Source: Microglena sp. YARC (taxonomy: Eukaryota > Chlorophyta > Chlorophyceae > Chlamydomonadales > Chlamydomonadaceae). From it: DNA of 64,000 nucleotides. Position numbers and translations under genes: made by a program. Positions 30,245 through 41,500 of the stretch are shown piece by piece. Positions within the stretch are counted from its first letter, which is position 1. Every line of letters starts with the position of its first letter. Under the pieces are notes generated by a model, which was given only the letters and a program-made list of their open reading frames with translations, made no database searches and was not told where the DNA came from. The stretch spans positions 19,157,868 to 19,221,867 of the forward strand of contig CM039462.1 in NCBI GenBank assembly GCA_022414725.1. Direction: 5' to 3'.

Positions 30245-30508
30245 CACACAGACCGTCCCCCCTCTCAGGTTTTGTCTTACCGGCTGTATTGTGCCGGTGC
30301 TCCCCAACCGGGGTGAAAAACCCCCGTAGTAAGCTGCACTGGCATGATGGGGCTACGGTGCCTGTTGTCCAGGCATCGGTGGTAATTATTTTTACTGAGA
30401 TGGTCCTACGGTGACTATAGCTAGCTCCGGCTTACGCTATGGTGTCCTTAACTTCACGTCCTGTGAGTAACGGTTCTACACGGATGTAACAATTTCAATT
30501 TCAATTTC
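30245..30508 (+). other. LINE 3' UTR and (AATTTC)n tail
   Basis: GC-rich stem-forming sequence (CCGGCTGTATTGTGCCGG) and then three AATTTC units abutting the target duplication. Confidence 0.6.
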
Positions 30509-30589
30509 AGTCAAGAAGCAATCAGTCGATAAGCAGGTAAAGTCAATGGGGTCAGTGTTATGGAGGGGAAGAATCAGGAAATCTAGAAA

Positions 30590-30878
30590 TGTTATTCACC
30601 GGGTTTCACCGGCTCACCTAGAGTGACTTAGAGTGCACAGGTCTACCTCCCTGCTGCACTGTTCTGCGATGCCGCTGCCAGCTATGGCACGGACTCTGAT
30701 GCCGGTACCCTGAGGTGCCGTGCCATCTCAGTATTTCCTCCTAGCGCATTGATCGAATGCTTTATCTAACTGTAAAGATCTTATCCTTACTGTCTTACCC
30801 TCGTCTCTGTGCTCTGCACATAACTCCGGAAATTCACAGGTTACGGTCCCATTCGCTTTAGATTGGCCTTGCTTTAAC
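30590..30878 (+). repeat. Gag-only element, first LTR (3' edge approximate)
   Basis: Left edge is sharp because purine tracts precede the other copies here and no purine tract precedes this one. The right edge is placed before CGGTATCCCGAGC, a possible methionine-tRNA type primer site; this is a guess. Confidence 0.5.
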
Positions 30879-31375
30879 GGTATCCCGAGCAAAGGACATT
30901 TTGATTGTTGTCGTGCGGAACGCTACAGTTGAAAGGATTGAGTAAGGCTTTCCAACCAACAAGAACCTCCCCGTTGGGATACCTTTTCTTGTGCGCAACC
31001 ATCATCCGCGTTCGGATTGATTATGCTCCATTGAGCCTCAAGCTGTCTTCCAGCACACCCCACTGACAACACATCTCCAAGACCACTGCGCCCCCACCAC
31101 ACCCCTTCCCATCTCCCACGTCCCGTTGCGTAAGCAACCTCAGCCGCTCTCAACCACCTCCTGACCTATCATCTCTCCAGATCTCTCCCCAGTTGGCCTC
31201 CACCTCCAACCCTTTCCCCTCCCAAACCCTCCTCACACCCTCACTCCAGTTGCTTGCAACCTCCGCCGTCCCCTCCCCCTCAATCAAGTACACGTACCCC
31301 AGATCTTGAGTTTTTATCCTCTACCCAGATCTCCTACTCCCCACTCCCCAACTTTCCCCTCAAACTGCTCTTTCC

Positions 31376-32360
31376 TTGCGCCGACGCACCACCATGGACA
31401 TGCCGCAATGCACCAAGTTTGACGGTAAGGGAACACTTGACACCTTCGCAACCTGGTACAAAGACATGACCAGCCCTATGCTGGACAACATCTGCAGGCA
31501 CTCGGTGCTTGATGGAGACAGAGATTTCATTCCGCTGTCAGAGCCGATAGATGGCATGCACTATCTTTCCTCCCCCGATAGTAGGATCACTGCGGTCAGC
31601 AACTTTCTTGCTATGGACCACATTTGCAACTCAGTCCATTCATCTATTGCTGCTATCCTTCGAGACCGCACAAACAATGCGGCATCTGCCTTGCGTTACT
31701 TGAGAAACGAGTATGGATCAGGGTTCATGCTCGTCCCCCTTATCCAAACTCCCATTCCCACAACTCTCAAATCCCTGAACTTCTCCCGCCACTCCATCCA
31801 TCGCAATGCAGCTCTTCCCGTCCGAAGAGCATCCAGGTCTCCATCTGACTCAAATGCGCCACCTCCACCGCCATTTAGTTGTGGATGCTCCACCACCGTA
31901 ACCAAAGATGCCGCTATGCCCCAACGATCCTCTTGCCCCCTGCCCTCTGGACGACGCCAAACTCCTGGCTCAGCTCCGCAGAAGCGCAGAGAAACAACTG
32001 GAGAAGGATCCCAACTTCTTCAAGGACATCAAAGAAGGTCGCTACAAAGCGCAACCTCAACCGCCTCCTGGCCCATCCAGACCGATTCCAACAAACCAGC
32101 CGACTGCGACTGGCATCCCCTCATCGGCGGGCAAAGAATTCTGGATAGGCGATGATGATCCTGCTGAGATGCCTGACCAACCTGGAGACCAGGCATCTGC
32201 TGCACCTGAGGTGCCCCCTGTCCACCCGGATGCCCATCTGCCTGGGTGGTACCCAGAATGGAAAGAAGACATGATCAAGCGGCGGGACGCCATGATTGAG
32301 GGTCCAGCCCTCTGCCCTATCCTGCTGATGATTTTGTCCTCCACACTGTCTCAGAGATAG
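31376..32360 (+). CDS. Copia-like gag of the gag-only element, one frameshift
   Basis: ATG at 31394 (MDMPQCTKFDGKGTLDTF) is the likely start; the open frame begins at 31376. KFDGKGTLDTFATWYKDM and ILRDRTNNAASALRYL, RNEYGSG follow the pattern of copia/UBN2-type gag (KFDGxNFxxWxxxM ... A..aLxxxYgsg). The frame shifts between about 31760 and 31910, after which LAQLRRSAEKQLEKDPNFFK and GKEFWIGDDDPAEMPDQPGD continue in the next frame (31908-32360). Gag forms the particle that packages element RNA. Whether the frameshift is real or a sequencing error is unknown. Confidence 0.6.
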
Positions 32361-32510
32361 GAAACTCCCCCACTCTGCAGAACACCCACAGTAGTGGAGA
32401 CCAACGAGACCATGATCCCACTCCTGCTGATGATCCTGTCCTCCACACTGTCTCAGAGATAGGAAACTCCCCCACTCTGCAGAACACCCACAGTAGTGGA
32501 GACCAACAAG
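32325..32510 (+). repeat. Two copies of a 102-bp (34-codon) coding repeat
   Basis: CCTCCACACTGTCTCAGAGA and GGAAACTCCCCCACTCTGC recur 102 bp apart. One frame reads VLHTVSEIGNSPTLQNTHSS in both copies. A multiple of three suggests in-frame duplication in gag. Confidence 0.75.
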
Positions 32511-32963
32511 AAGATGCAACTACTTCTGATCCAGATACCCCTGAGCACCCCTCCGTCCGGCACTACATTTATGTGCTTCTATCCCTCTCAACCCATGGCA
32601 AATGACTGGGTACTCAGTTCTGATTCCATCCACCACCTTACCTACAACAAATATTCTCTCATCAGAATCACACCTCTCTCTCCTCCAGTACCAGTGTTCT
32701 TCCCAGGGCATCCCCATCCACGCATGTGCTCCTCCACAGGCACAGCTGTCGTCCAAGCAAGGAATGGCCTGGTTCTGACCCTCAGAGATGTTCATATATG
32801 TCCCATTGAATATGACCCCATACCACTCATTATCCCACATATTGGCATTCCAATGCAACTCATAAGCATCCCAGCTATGATGAGACAAGACTATGATCTT
32901 ACCCTTTCTTTGGATGATTGCCAGGCTACCCTATATATGCCTCCCCTTCCAAGAAGACGATGA
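32496..32963 (+). pseudogene. Copia-type aspartic protease remnant
   Basis: NDWVLSSDSIHHLT stands where copia proteases have WxLDSGASxHMT. TLRDVHICP and ISIPAMMRQDYDLTLSLDDC correspond to the LxDVLYVPxxxxNLLSVxxL...C tail. The catalytic Asp-Ser-Gly is changed to Ser-Asp-Ser, so the domain should be inactive. It is 155 codons long with no stop inside, and lies before the zinc knuckle, the reverse of the usual gag-knuckle-protease order. Confidence 0.5.
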
Positions 32964-33735
32964 GCCTGGACCATCACCCCAGCCTGTCCTGATCTGCCCC
33001 AACAGTGCAAAGGGGGGAGTGTATGCTACAGATGTGTTCTATCCCAAGCCTACTGATCATCCAGATCATGACAGCCCAGTTGACTCATGGTACCTAAACC
33101 CTAACGTCATGGTACATCACTTATGCTCGGCAGGAAGAGCCAAGTGGACTCAACGGTTCAAGGCCTCTGCAGACAGCCTACATGAACTGGCATCACCTCC
33201 TCCAGCTCCTCCTCCTCCACCGTCACCACCTCCTCCTCCTCCTCCACCGTCACCACCAGCTCCTGCTCTTCCCCCTCCTCCTCCACCGCCTCAACCAGCT
33301 CCTGTCTCCCCTCCACCTCCATCTCCTGCTCACACACCACCTTCTCCTTCCGCTGGCCCTACACAGTCTACTTCTACCAATCCTATCCCAACCTGCTCTC
33401 GCCTGCCCATGTCTCATACCAGGAAGAGAGATCAGAGAAAACCAGATATGACATGCTGGAACTGTGATGGATTTGGACATAGCTCACGGCAGTGCCCCTC
33501 ACCAGACACAGGCCTGGCTTTTAAACCACCCCTGGACTCCCTTCTCATGCCCAAACCAACTGGTCCTCCTGTACCAGTGCCTCCAGCAACCTCTGAGCAT
33601 AGAGCTCCTGCCACTGTCAGATACCAGAAGAGATCCAATGGTGAGCCTTCCCCAGATTGCCTGTATTGGTCAGACTGCCACAGAGAAGCAGGATATACAA
33701 AGGCCATGCCAGATAGTGTCCCTAGCAGTAGCTAG
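32893..33735 (+). CDS. Proline-rich ORF with CCHC zinc knuckle
   Basis: 280 codons. Residues about 98-160 are a Pro/Ser/Ala tract. Residues about 187-200 are CWNCDGFGHSSRQC, a perfect CX2CX4HX4C knuckle that binds RNA in retroelement nucleocapsids. It overlaps the protease-like ORF by about 70 nt in another frame. Pro-rich tracts are common in algal proteins. It is likely the nucleocapsid part of the same element's polyprotein. Confidence 0.6.
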   Translation: MILPFLWMIARLPYICLPFQEDDEPGPSPQPVLICPNSAKGGVYATDVFYPKPTDHPDHDSPVDSWYLNPNVMVHHLCSAGRAKWTQRFKASADSLHELASPPPAPPPPPSPPPPPPPPSPPAPALPPPPPPPQPAPVSPPPPSPAHTPPSPSAGPTQSTSTNPIPTCSRLPMSHTRKRDQRKPDMTCWNCDGFGHSSRQCPSPDTGLAFKPPLDSLLMPKPTGPPVPVPPATSEHRAPATVRYQKRSNGEPSPDCLYWSDCHREAGYTKAMPDSVPSSS

Positions 33736-33785
33736 GATGATGATGACGTAGATGTTAATAAACAGCTGGCCCACATGAAACCTCA

Positions 33786-34724
33786 ATGATGGAGATCTAT
33801 AGGAAAAGGTACCCATCTGTAGCCAGCCAGCAGGCAGATCAGCCACCAGTAGAGCCACCAGTAGAGCCACCAGTAAAGCCACCAGTTGAGCCACCAGTAG
33901 AGCCACCAGTAGAGCCACCAGTAGAGCAACCTGCAGATCCACCTGTAGAGCTAGCCACTGCCACCCAATCCTTGCTCAAAGAGGACATACTCCTCCAGAC
34001 CATGGCCCCTACTGGCATCACTGACTTCTCTCCAGGTAGCACACCAACCACCTCAGAGCCAGGTTCCCAAGCTGACATACAGAACAATGCCCACATGTCT
34101 GCTGTCAGTTACACCCTTGAGAACCACCAGGAGGGATACTACCCCCTGGGGGAACTGATGGAAATATTAGATCACATGATGCTATTGCCCACCCCACCCT
34201 GCATAGTCAACATGCTCAGGGTCCCCTTGTACACCTTGATCCACGATTTCTATGCAAGGTACAGGCACCTGAGGTCCCAACCAAACCAAGTCTGGAGAGA
34301 GCAGGATATGCCCACTAACCCTGCCTCTGTCATTACCCCTATCCACATGCACTCTAAGCTCCTGGCCACCCTCATATATAAGTATGACACCTGTTCTGCC
34401 AGCATGAAAGATAGATTGAAGTGGACCATCTGCCTGCAGGCAGCAATGGTCAGTGCCTACTGCAATGCAGCCCACAGGCAGCCAGGGCTCCTCATGCAGT
34501 CCCATCAGATCAGGACAGATGAAGAAACCAGTCCTATCCTGATCTATGTTGATGATGCCATAATGACCTGGAACCACCAGGACTGTTTCATCCTCAACCT
34601 CTGCCCTCCCGTCTTCCACTCTGACCCCACAGCTGACCTTTGGGATGACCTGCACCAGGCCATCACAACTAGGCTAAAGAGAGATGGGTTCTACCAGATC
34701 CCATACCCAGTTGATGACACATGA
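33786..34724 (+). CDS. 312-codon ORF of the gag-only element, function unknown
   Basis: The N-terminal part has EPPVEPPVEPPVKPPVEPPV-type repeats (15-bp units GTAGAGCCACCA). The middle is helical (LLATLIYKYDTCSASMKDRL) and a late IYVDDAIMTWNHQD resembles the YVDD box of copia reverse transcriptase. No other RT motif precedes it, so this is probably coincidence or a scrap. No family recognised; the frame ends about 250 bp before the next LTR. Confidence 0.5.
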   Translation: MMEIYRKRYPSVASQQADQPPVEPPVEPPVKPPVEPPVEPPVEPPVEQPADPPVELATATQSLLKEDILLQTMAPTGITDFSPGSTPTTSEPGSQADIQNNAHMSAVSYTLENHQEGYYPLGELMEILDHMMLLPTPPCIVNMLRVPLYTLIHDFYARYRHLRSQPNQVWREQDMPTNPASVITPIHMHSKLLATLIYKYDTCSASMKDRLKWTICLQAAMVSAYCNAAHRQPGLLMQSHQIRTDEETSPILIYVDDAIMTWNHQDCFILNLCPPVFHSDPTADLWDDLHQAITTRLKRDGFYQIPYPVDDT

Positions 34725-34975
34725 ACACCTAAGGAGACATAGTTGATAGTGGCCAGCCAGCAGTTGCTAAGTTGATAGTTAAAATCTGATTTCCTGCAGT
34801 TTCCTAGATTTGACTTCCCGTCAGTTACACATATACCTCTTACCTCAAATTAGTTTGCTGCCTGCCCCTCTCACTTATATCTAATATACATATTTTCCTC
34901 AGTCCCTGAGTCCCTCTAGTTTTCTTTTAACTCCTCTAATTCCCGGAATTCTCCTATATGAAGAATACCAGGAAT

Positions 34976-34984
34976 TTGGGGGGA
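34976..34984 (+). other. Polypurine tract
   Basis: TTGGGGGGA immediately before the LTR start, the usual plus-strand priming site; the same arrangement is seen in the minus-strand remnant near 19983. Confidence 0.6.
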
Positions 34985-37900
34985 TGTTATTCACCGGGTT
35001 TCACCGGCTCACCTAGAGTGACTTAGAGTGCACAGGTCTACCTCCCTGCTGCACTGTTCTGCGATGCCGCTGCCAGCTATGGCACGGACTCTGATGCCGG
35101 TACCCTGAGGTGCCGCGCCATCTCAGTACTTCCTCCTAGCGCATTGATCGAATGCTTTATCTAACTGTAAAGATCTTATCCTTACAGTCTTCCCCTCGTC
35201 TCTGTGCTCTGCACATAACTCCGGAAATTCACAGGTTACGGTCCCATTCGCTTTAGATTGGCCTTGCTTTAACGGTATCCCGAGCAAAGGACATTTTTGA
35301 TTGTTTTGTCGTGCGGAACGCTACAGTTGAAAGGATTGAGTAAGGCTTTCCAACCAACAAGAAACCTCCCCGTTGGGGATACCTTTTCTTGTGCGCAACC
35401 ATCATCCGCGTTCGGATTGATTATGCTCCATTGAGCCTCAAGCTGTCTTCCAGCACACCCCACTGACAAACACATCTCCAAGACCACTGCGCCCCCACCA
35501 CAGTAAACCCCTTCCCATCTCCCCACGTCCCGTTGCGGTAAGCAACCTCAGCCGCTCTCAACCACCTCCTGACCTATCATCTCTTCCAGATCTCTCCCCA
35601 GTTGGCCTCCACCTCCAACCCTTTCCCCTCCCAAACCCTCCTCACACCCTCACTCCAGTTGCTTGCAACCTCCGCCGTCCCCTCCCCCTCAATCAAGTAC
35701 ACGTACCCCAGATCTTGAGTTTTTATCCTCTACCCAGATCTCCTACTCCCCACTCCCCAACTTTCCCCTCAAACTGCTCTTTCCTTGCGCCGACGCACAC
35801 CATGGACATGCCGCAATGCACCAAGTTTGACGGTAAGGGAACACTTGACACCTTCGCAACCTGGTACAAAGACATGACCAGCCTATGCTGGACAACATCT
35901 GCAGGCACTCGGTGCTTGATGGAGACAGAGATTTCATTCCGCTGTCAGAGCCGATAGATGGCATGCACTATTCTTTCCTCCCCCGATAGTAGAGATCACT
36001 GCGGTCAGCAACTTTCTTGCTATGGACCACATTTGCAACTCAGTCCATTCATCTATTGCTGCTATCCTTCGAGACCGCACAAACAATGCGGCATCTGCCT
36101 TGCGTTACCTGAGAAACGAGTATGGATCAGGGTTCATGCTCGTCCCCCTTATCCAAACTCCCATTCCCACAACTCTCAAAATCCCTGAACTTCTCCCGCC
36201 ACTCCATTCCATCGCAATGCAGCTCTTCCCGTCCGAAAGAGCATCCAGGTTCTCCATCTGACTCAAATGCGCCACTCCACCGCCATTTAGTTGTGGATTT
36301 TTGCTCCACCACCGTAACCAAAGATGCCGCTCATGCCCCAACGATCCTCTTGCCCCCTGCCCTCTGGACGACGCCAAACTCCTGGCTCAGCTCCGCAGAA
36401 GCGCAGAGAAAACAACAACTGGAGAAGGATCCCAACTCTCTTCAAGGACATCAAAGAAGGTCGCTACAAAGCGCAACCTCAACCGCCTCCTGGCCCATCC
36501 AGACCGATTCCAACAACCCAAACTGCGGAATAAACACCAAGAACTGGCATCCCTCATCGGCGGGCAAAGAATTCTGGATAGGCGATGATGATCCTGCTGA
36601 GATGCCTGACCAACCTGGAGACCAGGCATCTGCTGCACCTGAGGTGCCCCCTGTCCACCCGGATGCCCCATCTGCCTGGGTGTACCCAGAATGGCGGAAA
36701 TTAGACATGATCAAGCGGCGGACGCCATCATTGAGGGTCCAGCCCTCTGCCTATCCTCTGATTGCATTTTGTCCTCCACACCCCTGTCTCAGAGATAGGA
36801 AACTCCCCACTCTGCAGAACACCCACAGTAGTTATTTGGAGACCAACGAGACCATGATCCCACTCCTGCTGATGATCCTGTCCTCCACACTGTCTCAGAG
36901 ATAGGAAACTCCCCCACTTATGCAGAACACCCAACAGTAGTGGAGACCAAACAAGAAGAATGCCAACTACTTCTGATCCAGATACCCCTGAGCACCCCTC
37001 CGTCCGGCAACTACATTTTATGTGCTTCTATCCTCTCAACCCATGGCAAAATGAGCTGGGTACTCATTCTGATTCCATCACCACCTTACCTACTACAACA
37101 AATATTCTCTCATCAGAATCACACTCTCTCTCCCTCCAAGTACCAGTGTTCTTCCCAGGGCATCCCCATCCACCGCATTTGTGGCTCCTCCACAGGCACA
37201 GCTGTCGTCCAAGCAAGGAATGGCCTGGTTTCTGACCCTCAGAGATTTCATCATATATGTCCCATTGATATGACCCCTCCACTCATATCCCACACTATTG
37301 GCATTCCAATTGCAACTCCTAAGCCCATCCCGCTACTGATGAGACAAAGACTATGATCTTACCCTTTCTTGTGGATGATTGCCAATGCTACCCTATATAT
37401 GCCTCCCCTTCAAGAGACGTGGCTGACAGACCATCACACCAGCCTGTCCTGATCGCATCCCAACAGTGCATAAGGGGAGTGTATGCATACAGATGTGTTC
37501 TAGTTCCAAGCCTCACTGATCATCCAGATCATGACAGCCCAGTTGATCATGAGTACCTAAACCCTCAACCCGTCATGGTAACATCACTTAATTGCTCGGC
37601 AGGAAAGAGCCAGTGGACTCAAACGGTTCAAGGCCCTGAACAGCCTACATAAACTTGGCATTCACCTCCTCCAGCTCTCCTCACTCCACCGTACACAACC
37701 TCCTCCTCCTACTCCACCGTCAACACCAGCTCCTTGCTCTTCCCCCTCTCCTCCACACGCCTCAACAGCTCCTGTCTCCACCTCCACCGCCATCTCCTGC
37801 TGCAACCCACCTTCTCCTTCCCGCTGGCCCTTACACAGTTCTACTTACTACCATCCTATCCCAACTGCTCTCGTGCCCATGTTTCTTATACCAGGAAGAG

Positions 37901-39762
37901 AGATCAGAGAAACCAGATATGACAATGCTGGAACTGTGATGGATTTGGACATAGCTCCACGGCGAGCTTGGCCCCCCCTTCCCAAACCAGGACAACAGGC
38001 CTGCTTTATTAAACCACCCGCTGGACTTCCCCTTCTCATGCCCAAACCAACTGCGTCTTCCTTGTACCAGTTATGCCTCCAGCAACCATCTGAGCCATAG
38101 AGCTCCTGCTACATGTCAGTACCACGAAGAGACCTATCCTCTCACGCCATACCCGATCCCAGACCTCCTCAGAGCTCGTCTCTGCCTTGGTTTGCCTCCG
38201 AGTTCATTGGTGGGATGTGACCTGCTGACCTCCGTCTCGATACCACCTTAGCCCTCGCTGATCACGAACAGATGCCCCCATGTGGGTGTGGTGGGGGAGC
38301 TGGTGGAGTCCATATGGATGAGCCTTGCCCATGATTTGCCTGTTATTTGGTCAGACCTTGCCACAGAGGAAGCAGGAGGTTACAAAGGCCATGCTCTAGT
38401 AGTTCGGCTAGCAGTAGCTCGTAGGATGTATGATGACGTGTTGTAATAAACAGCTGGCCCACATGAAAGTCCCAATGATGGAGATCTAAATAGGAAAATG
38501 GTACCCATCTGTAGCCAGCCAGAGGAGATCAGCCACCAGTAGGAGCCACCAGTTAGAGCCCAGTAAAGACCCAGCTAAGTTGACGCTAGCAGTAAGCCTA
38601 CAGTAGCGAGCCGACGCGATGTTAGAGGCCACAGGTGGATCACCTGCAGGATCCACCTGTGTAGAGCTAGCTCACTGCCATCCAGTATCCTTGCTCAAAG
38701 AGGAGCAGTATCCTCGCAGGACCATTGGCCCACTACTTTGGCAATCACTGACTTCTCTTCAGTGTATGCACACGCACCACCTCAGAGCCAGGCCGAAGCT
38801 GGACATACGAACAAGATGCCCACATGGTCTGCTGTCAGTTTACAGCCTTGGAGAACCGGACCAGAGGATACTACCCCCTGGGGAAGCTTGATGGGGAAGA
38901 TTGAGATCACGAATGATGCTGTTTGCCAAAGGCTGCATATGTCGAAGATGTGCTCAGGTCCGCCTTGTGACACCTTCATCCACGATTTCGTATGCAAGGT
39001 GTAATCAGCGCTGAGGGTCCCCAACCAAAACCAAGTCTTGGAGAGGCTAGCATTGCCCACTAACCCTGCCGTCTGTCGATAGCGGCCTATCCCATGCACC
39101 TCTAAGACTCTCGGGGCCCTCATATATAAGTATAGACCGACTGTTTTGCTGCTCGCAGCTGAAAGATAGATCTTGATAGGACAGTCTGCTGCAAGGCAGC
39201 AATGGTTCAGTTGCCTACTGCAATGCAGCCACAGGCAGCCGGCTCCTTCATGCAGTGCACAGATCAGGGACGATGAGAGAACCGAGCCTATCCTACTAAT
39301 GTCTGAGTGATGCGATAATGACTGGTGGAACCACCAGGATCTCGTTTCCGATCCTCGAAACTGCTGCCCTCCGCGTTCTCCACTCTTGGACCCACAGCTG
39401 ACCTTTGGGATGACTTCACCAGGCCATCTACAACTAGGCTAAGAGAGAGGGTTCTACCAGATCCATACCCAGTGAGACACTATGAACACCTAAGGAGACA
39501 TAGTGATAGTGGCCAGCCAGCATTGTTGCTAAGTGATAGTTAAAATCTGGAGTTTCTTTGCGAGTTTCTATGATGTTGACTTCCCGTCAGTTACACATAT
39601 ACCTCTTTGACCTCAAGATTAGTTTGCTGGGCCTGCCCTTCACTTGATATAAATAAGGAGTACATATATTCGTCGAATCCTGAGTCCCTCTGAGTTTTTC
39701 TTATAACTCTCTCAATTCCCGGATTCTCGTATATGGGAAGAATACCAGACATTTGGGGCGGA
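34985..39762 (+). mobile_element. Gag-only LTR element, unit B, error-rich copy
   Basis: Follows unit A base for base through the LTR and leader. From about 35470 it collects single-base insertions and deletions that become denser towards 39700, so that no long frame survives (gag 35802-36100, Pro-rich 37655-37940 and zinc-knuckle segments are recognisable but scrambled). Differences are mainly indels, the signature of uncorrected long reads beside the gap, not of normal decay. Treat gene content as that of unit A. Confidence 0.7.
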
Positions 39763-40500
39763 TGGTTATTCGACCGGTTTCACGGCTACTTAGATACTGT
39801 AGAGTGACAATGGTCTATGCCTGCTGCACTGTTCTGCGATGCCGCTGCAGTATGGAGACTCTGATGCCGGAGGGGTACCTGAGGTGCCGGCGCCATCTCA
39901 GTATTTTCCTCTAGCGAGTGAGATCGAATGCTGGTTATATCTAAACCTGTTAAGGATCTTATCCTTACGGTGCTTACCCCTCGTCTGTGCTCGCAATAAC
40001 TCCGAAATTCACAGGGTTCCGTCCATGCTGTTAAATTGGCCTGTGCCTTTAGACGGTATTGCCCGAGACAAAGGACATGTTTGATTGTTGTCGTGCGGAA
40101 CGCTACAGTTGAACAGATTGTCAAGGCTTCCAACAACCAGAAACCTCCCGGTGGATACCTTTCTTGTGCGCAACCAATCATCCGCGTGTGTTCGGATTGA
40201 TCTATGCTCCATTGAGCTAAGGTCTGTCTTCAACACCCCACTGGACTAAGCATCTTCCAAGACCACTGCGCTCGCCACAACACCCCTTGCCCTCTCCCGA
40301 GGTCCGTGGTAAGCAACCTCAGCGCTCTCAATCCACCTCCTGACCTATCATCTCGTCGCAGAATCTCTTCCCGGTGATTGCCATCCACCTCCAACCCGTT
40401 TGGATCCATCCCCAGAGTAGCCCCCCACACCCTCACTCCAGTTGCTTGCAATCCTCCGCCGTCGCCTCCCCCTCAATCAAGTACACGTATCTCTCTCTGT
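39763..40500 (+). mobile_element. Third LTR and leader of the array, cut by the gap
   Basis: TGGTTATTCGACCGG, GCCGCTGCAGTATGG and AGATCGAATGCTGG segments match the LTR at 30590 with many indels; ends at the run of N. Confidence 0.65.
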
Positions 40501-41500
40501 NNNNNNNNNNNNNNNNNNNNNNNNNNNNNNNNNNNNNNNNNNNNNNNNNNNNNNNNNNNNNNNNNNNNNNNNNNNNNNNNNNNNNNNNNNNNNNNNNNNN
40601 NNNNNNNNNNNNNNNNNNNNNNNNNNNNNNNNNNNNNNNNNNNNNNNNNNNNNNNNNNNNNNNNNNNNNNNNNNNNNNNNNNNNNNNNNNNNNNNNNNNN
40701 NNNNNNNNNNNNNNNNNNNNNNNNNNNNNNNNNNNNNNNNNNNNNNNNNNNNNNNNNNNNNNNNNNNNNNNNNNNNNNNNNNNNNNNNNNNNNNNNNNNN
40801 NNNNNNNNNNNNNNNNNNNNNNNNNNNNNNNNNNNNNNNNNNNNNNNNNNNNNNNNNNNNNNNNNNNNNNNNNNNNNNNNNNNNNNNNNNNNNNNNNNNN
40901 NNNNNNNNNNNNNNNNNNNNNNNNNNNNNNNNNNNNNNNNNNNNNNNNNNNNNNNNNNNNNNNNNNNNNNNNNNNNNNNNNNNNNNNNNNNNNNNNNNNN
41001 NNNNNNNNNNNNNNNNNNNNNNNNNNNNNNNNNNNNNNNNNNNNNNNNNNNNNNNNNNNNNNNNNNNNNNNNNNNNNNNNNNNNNNNNNNNNNNNNNNNN
41101 NNNNNNNNNNNNNNNNNNNNNNNNNNNNNNNNNNNNNNNNNNNNNNNNNNNNNNNNNNNNNNNNNNNNNNNNNNNNNNNNNNNNNNNNNNNNNNNNNNNN
41201 NNNNNNNNNNNNNNNNNNNNNNNNNNNNNNNNNNNNNNNNNNNNNNNNNNNNNNNNNNNNNNNNNNNNNNNNNNNNNNNNNNNNNNNNNNNNNNNNNNNN
41301 NNNNNNNNNNNNNNNNNNNNNNNNNNNNNNNNNNNNNNNNNNNNNNNNNNNNNNNNNNNNNNNNNNNNNNNNNNNNNNNNNNNNNNNNNNNNNNNNNNNN
41401 NNNNNNNNNNNNNNNNNNNNNNNNNNNNNNNNNNNNNNNNNNNNNNNNNNNNNNNNNNNNNNNNNNNNNNNNNNNNNNNNNNNNNNNNNNNNNNNNNNNN
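40501..41500. other. Assembly gap of exactly 1,000 N
   Basis: All N. Open frames drawn across it are meaningless. Confidence 1.

Larger units (their letters stand above)
20312..30508 (+). mobile_element. 10.2-kb multi-domain LINE (Dualen-like), recently inserted, coding frames broken
   Basis: Flanked by AGTCAAGAAGCA at 20300-20311 and 30509-30520 and ending in an AATTTC microsatellite tail (30491-30508). Domain order along the plus strand: 57-bp tandem repeats, cysteine protease (22207-22824), acidic linker, AP-type endonuclease, reverse transcriptase, long linker, RNase H, CCHC-type zinc finger and restriction-like domain. Of the LINE groups I know, Dualen/RandI of green algae combines AP-type and restriction-like endonucleases with RNase H and a cysteine protease. 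Frameshifts and stops occur in most domains, so this copy is probably inactive. Confidence 0.75.
30590..34984 (+). mobile_element. Gag-only LTR retrotransposon, unit A of a tandem array
   Basis: Starts TGTTATTCACCGGGTTTCAC; the same sequence starts again at 34985 and, damaged, near 39763, giving LTR-interior-LTR-interior-LTR. A purine tract TTGGGGGGA (34976-34984) precedes the second LTR. The interior codes for a gag-like protein, a protease-like remnant, a proline-rich linker with a zinc knuckle and a 312-codon ORF; no integrase, reverse transcriptase or RNase H was found. It resembles terminal-repeat retrotransposons with gag only that depend on a full copia partner. Tandem arrangement suggests recombination between LTRs or an assembly duplication. 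Confidence 0.75.

Noticed and set aside
34555..34590. YVDD box as evidence of a reverse transcriptase in the gag-only element
   Set aside because: No RT motifs A or B precede it and the surrounding sequence does not resemble an RT palm; probably coincidence.
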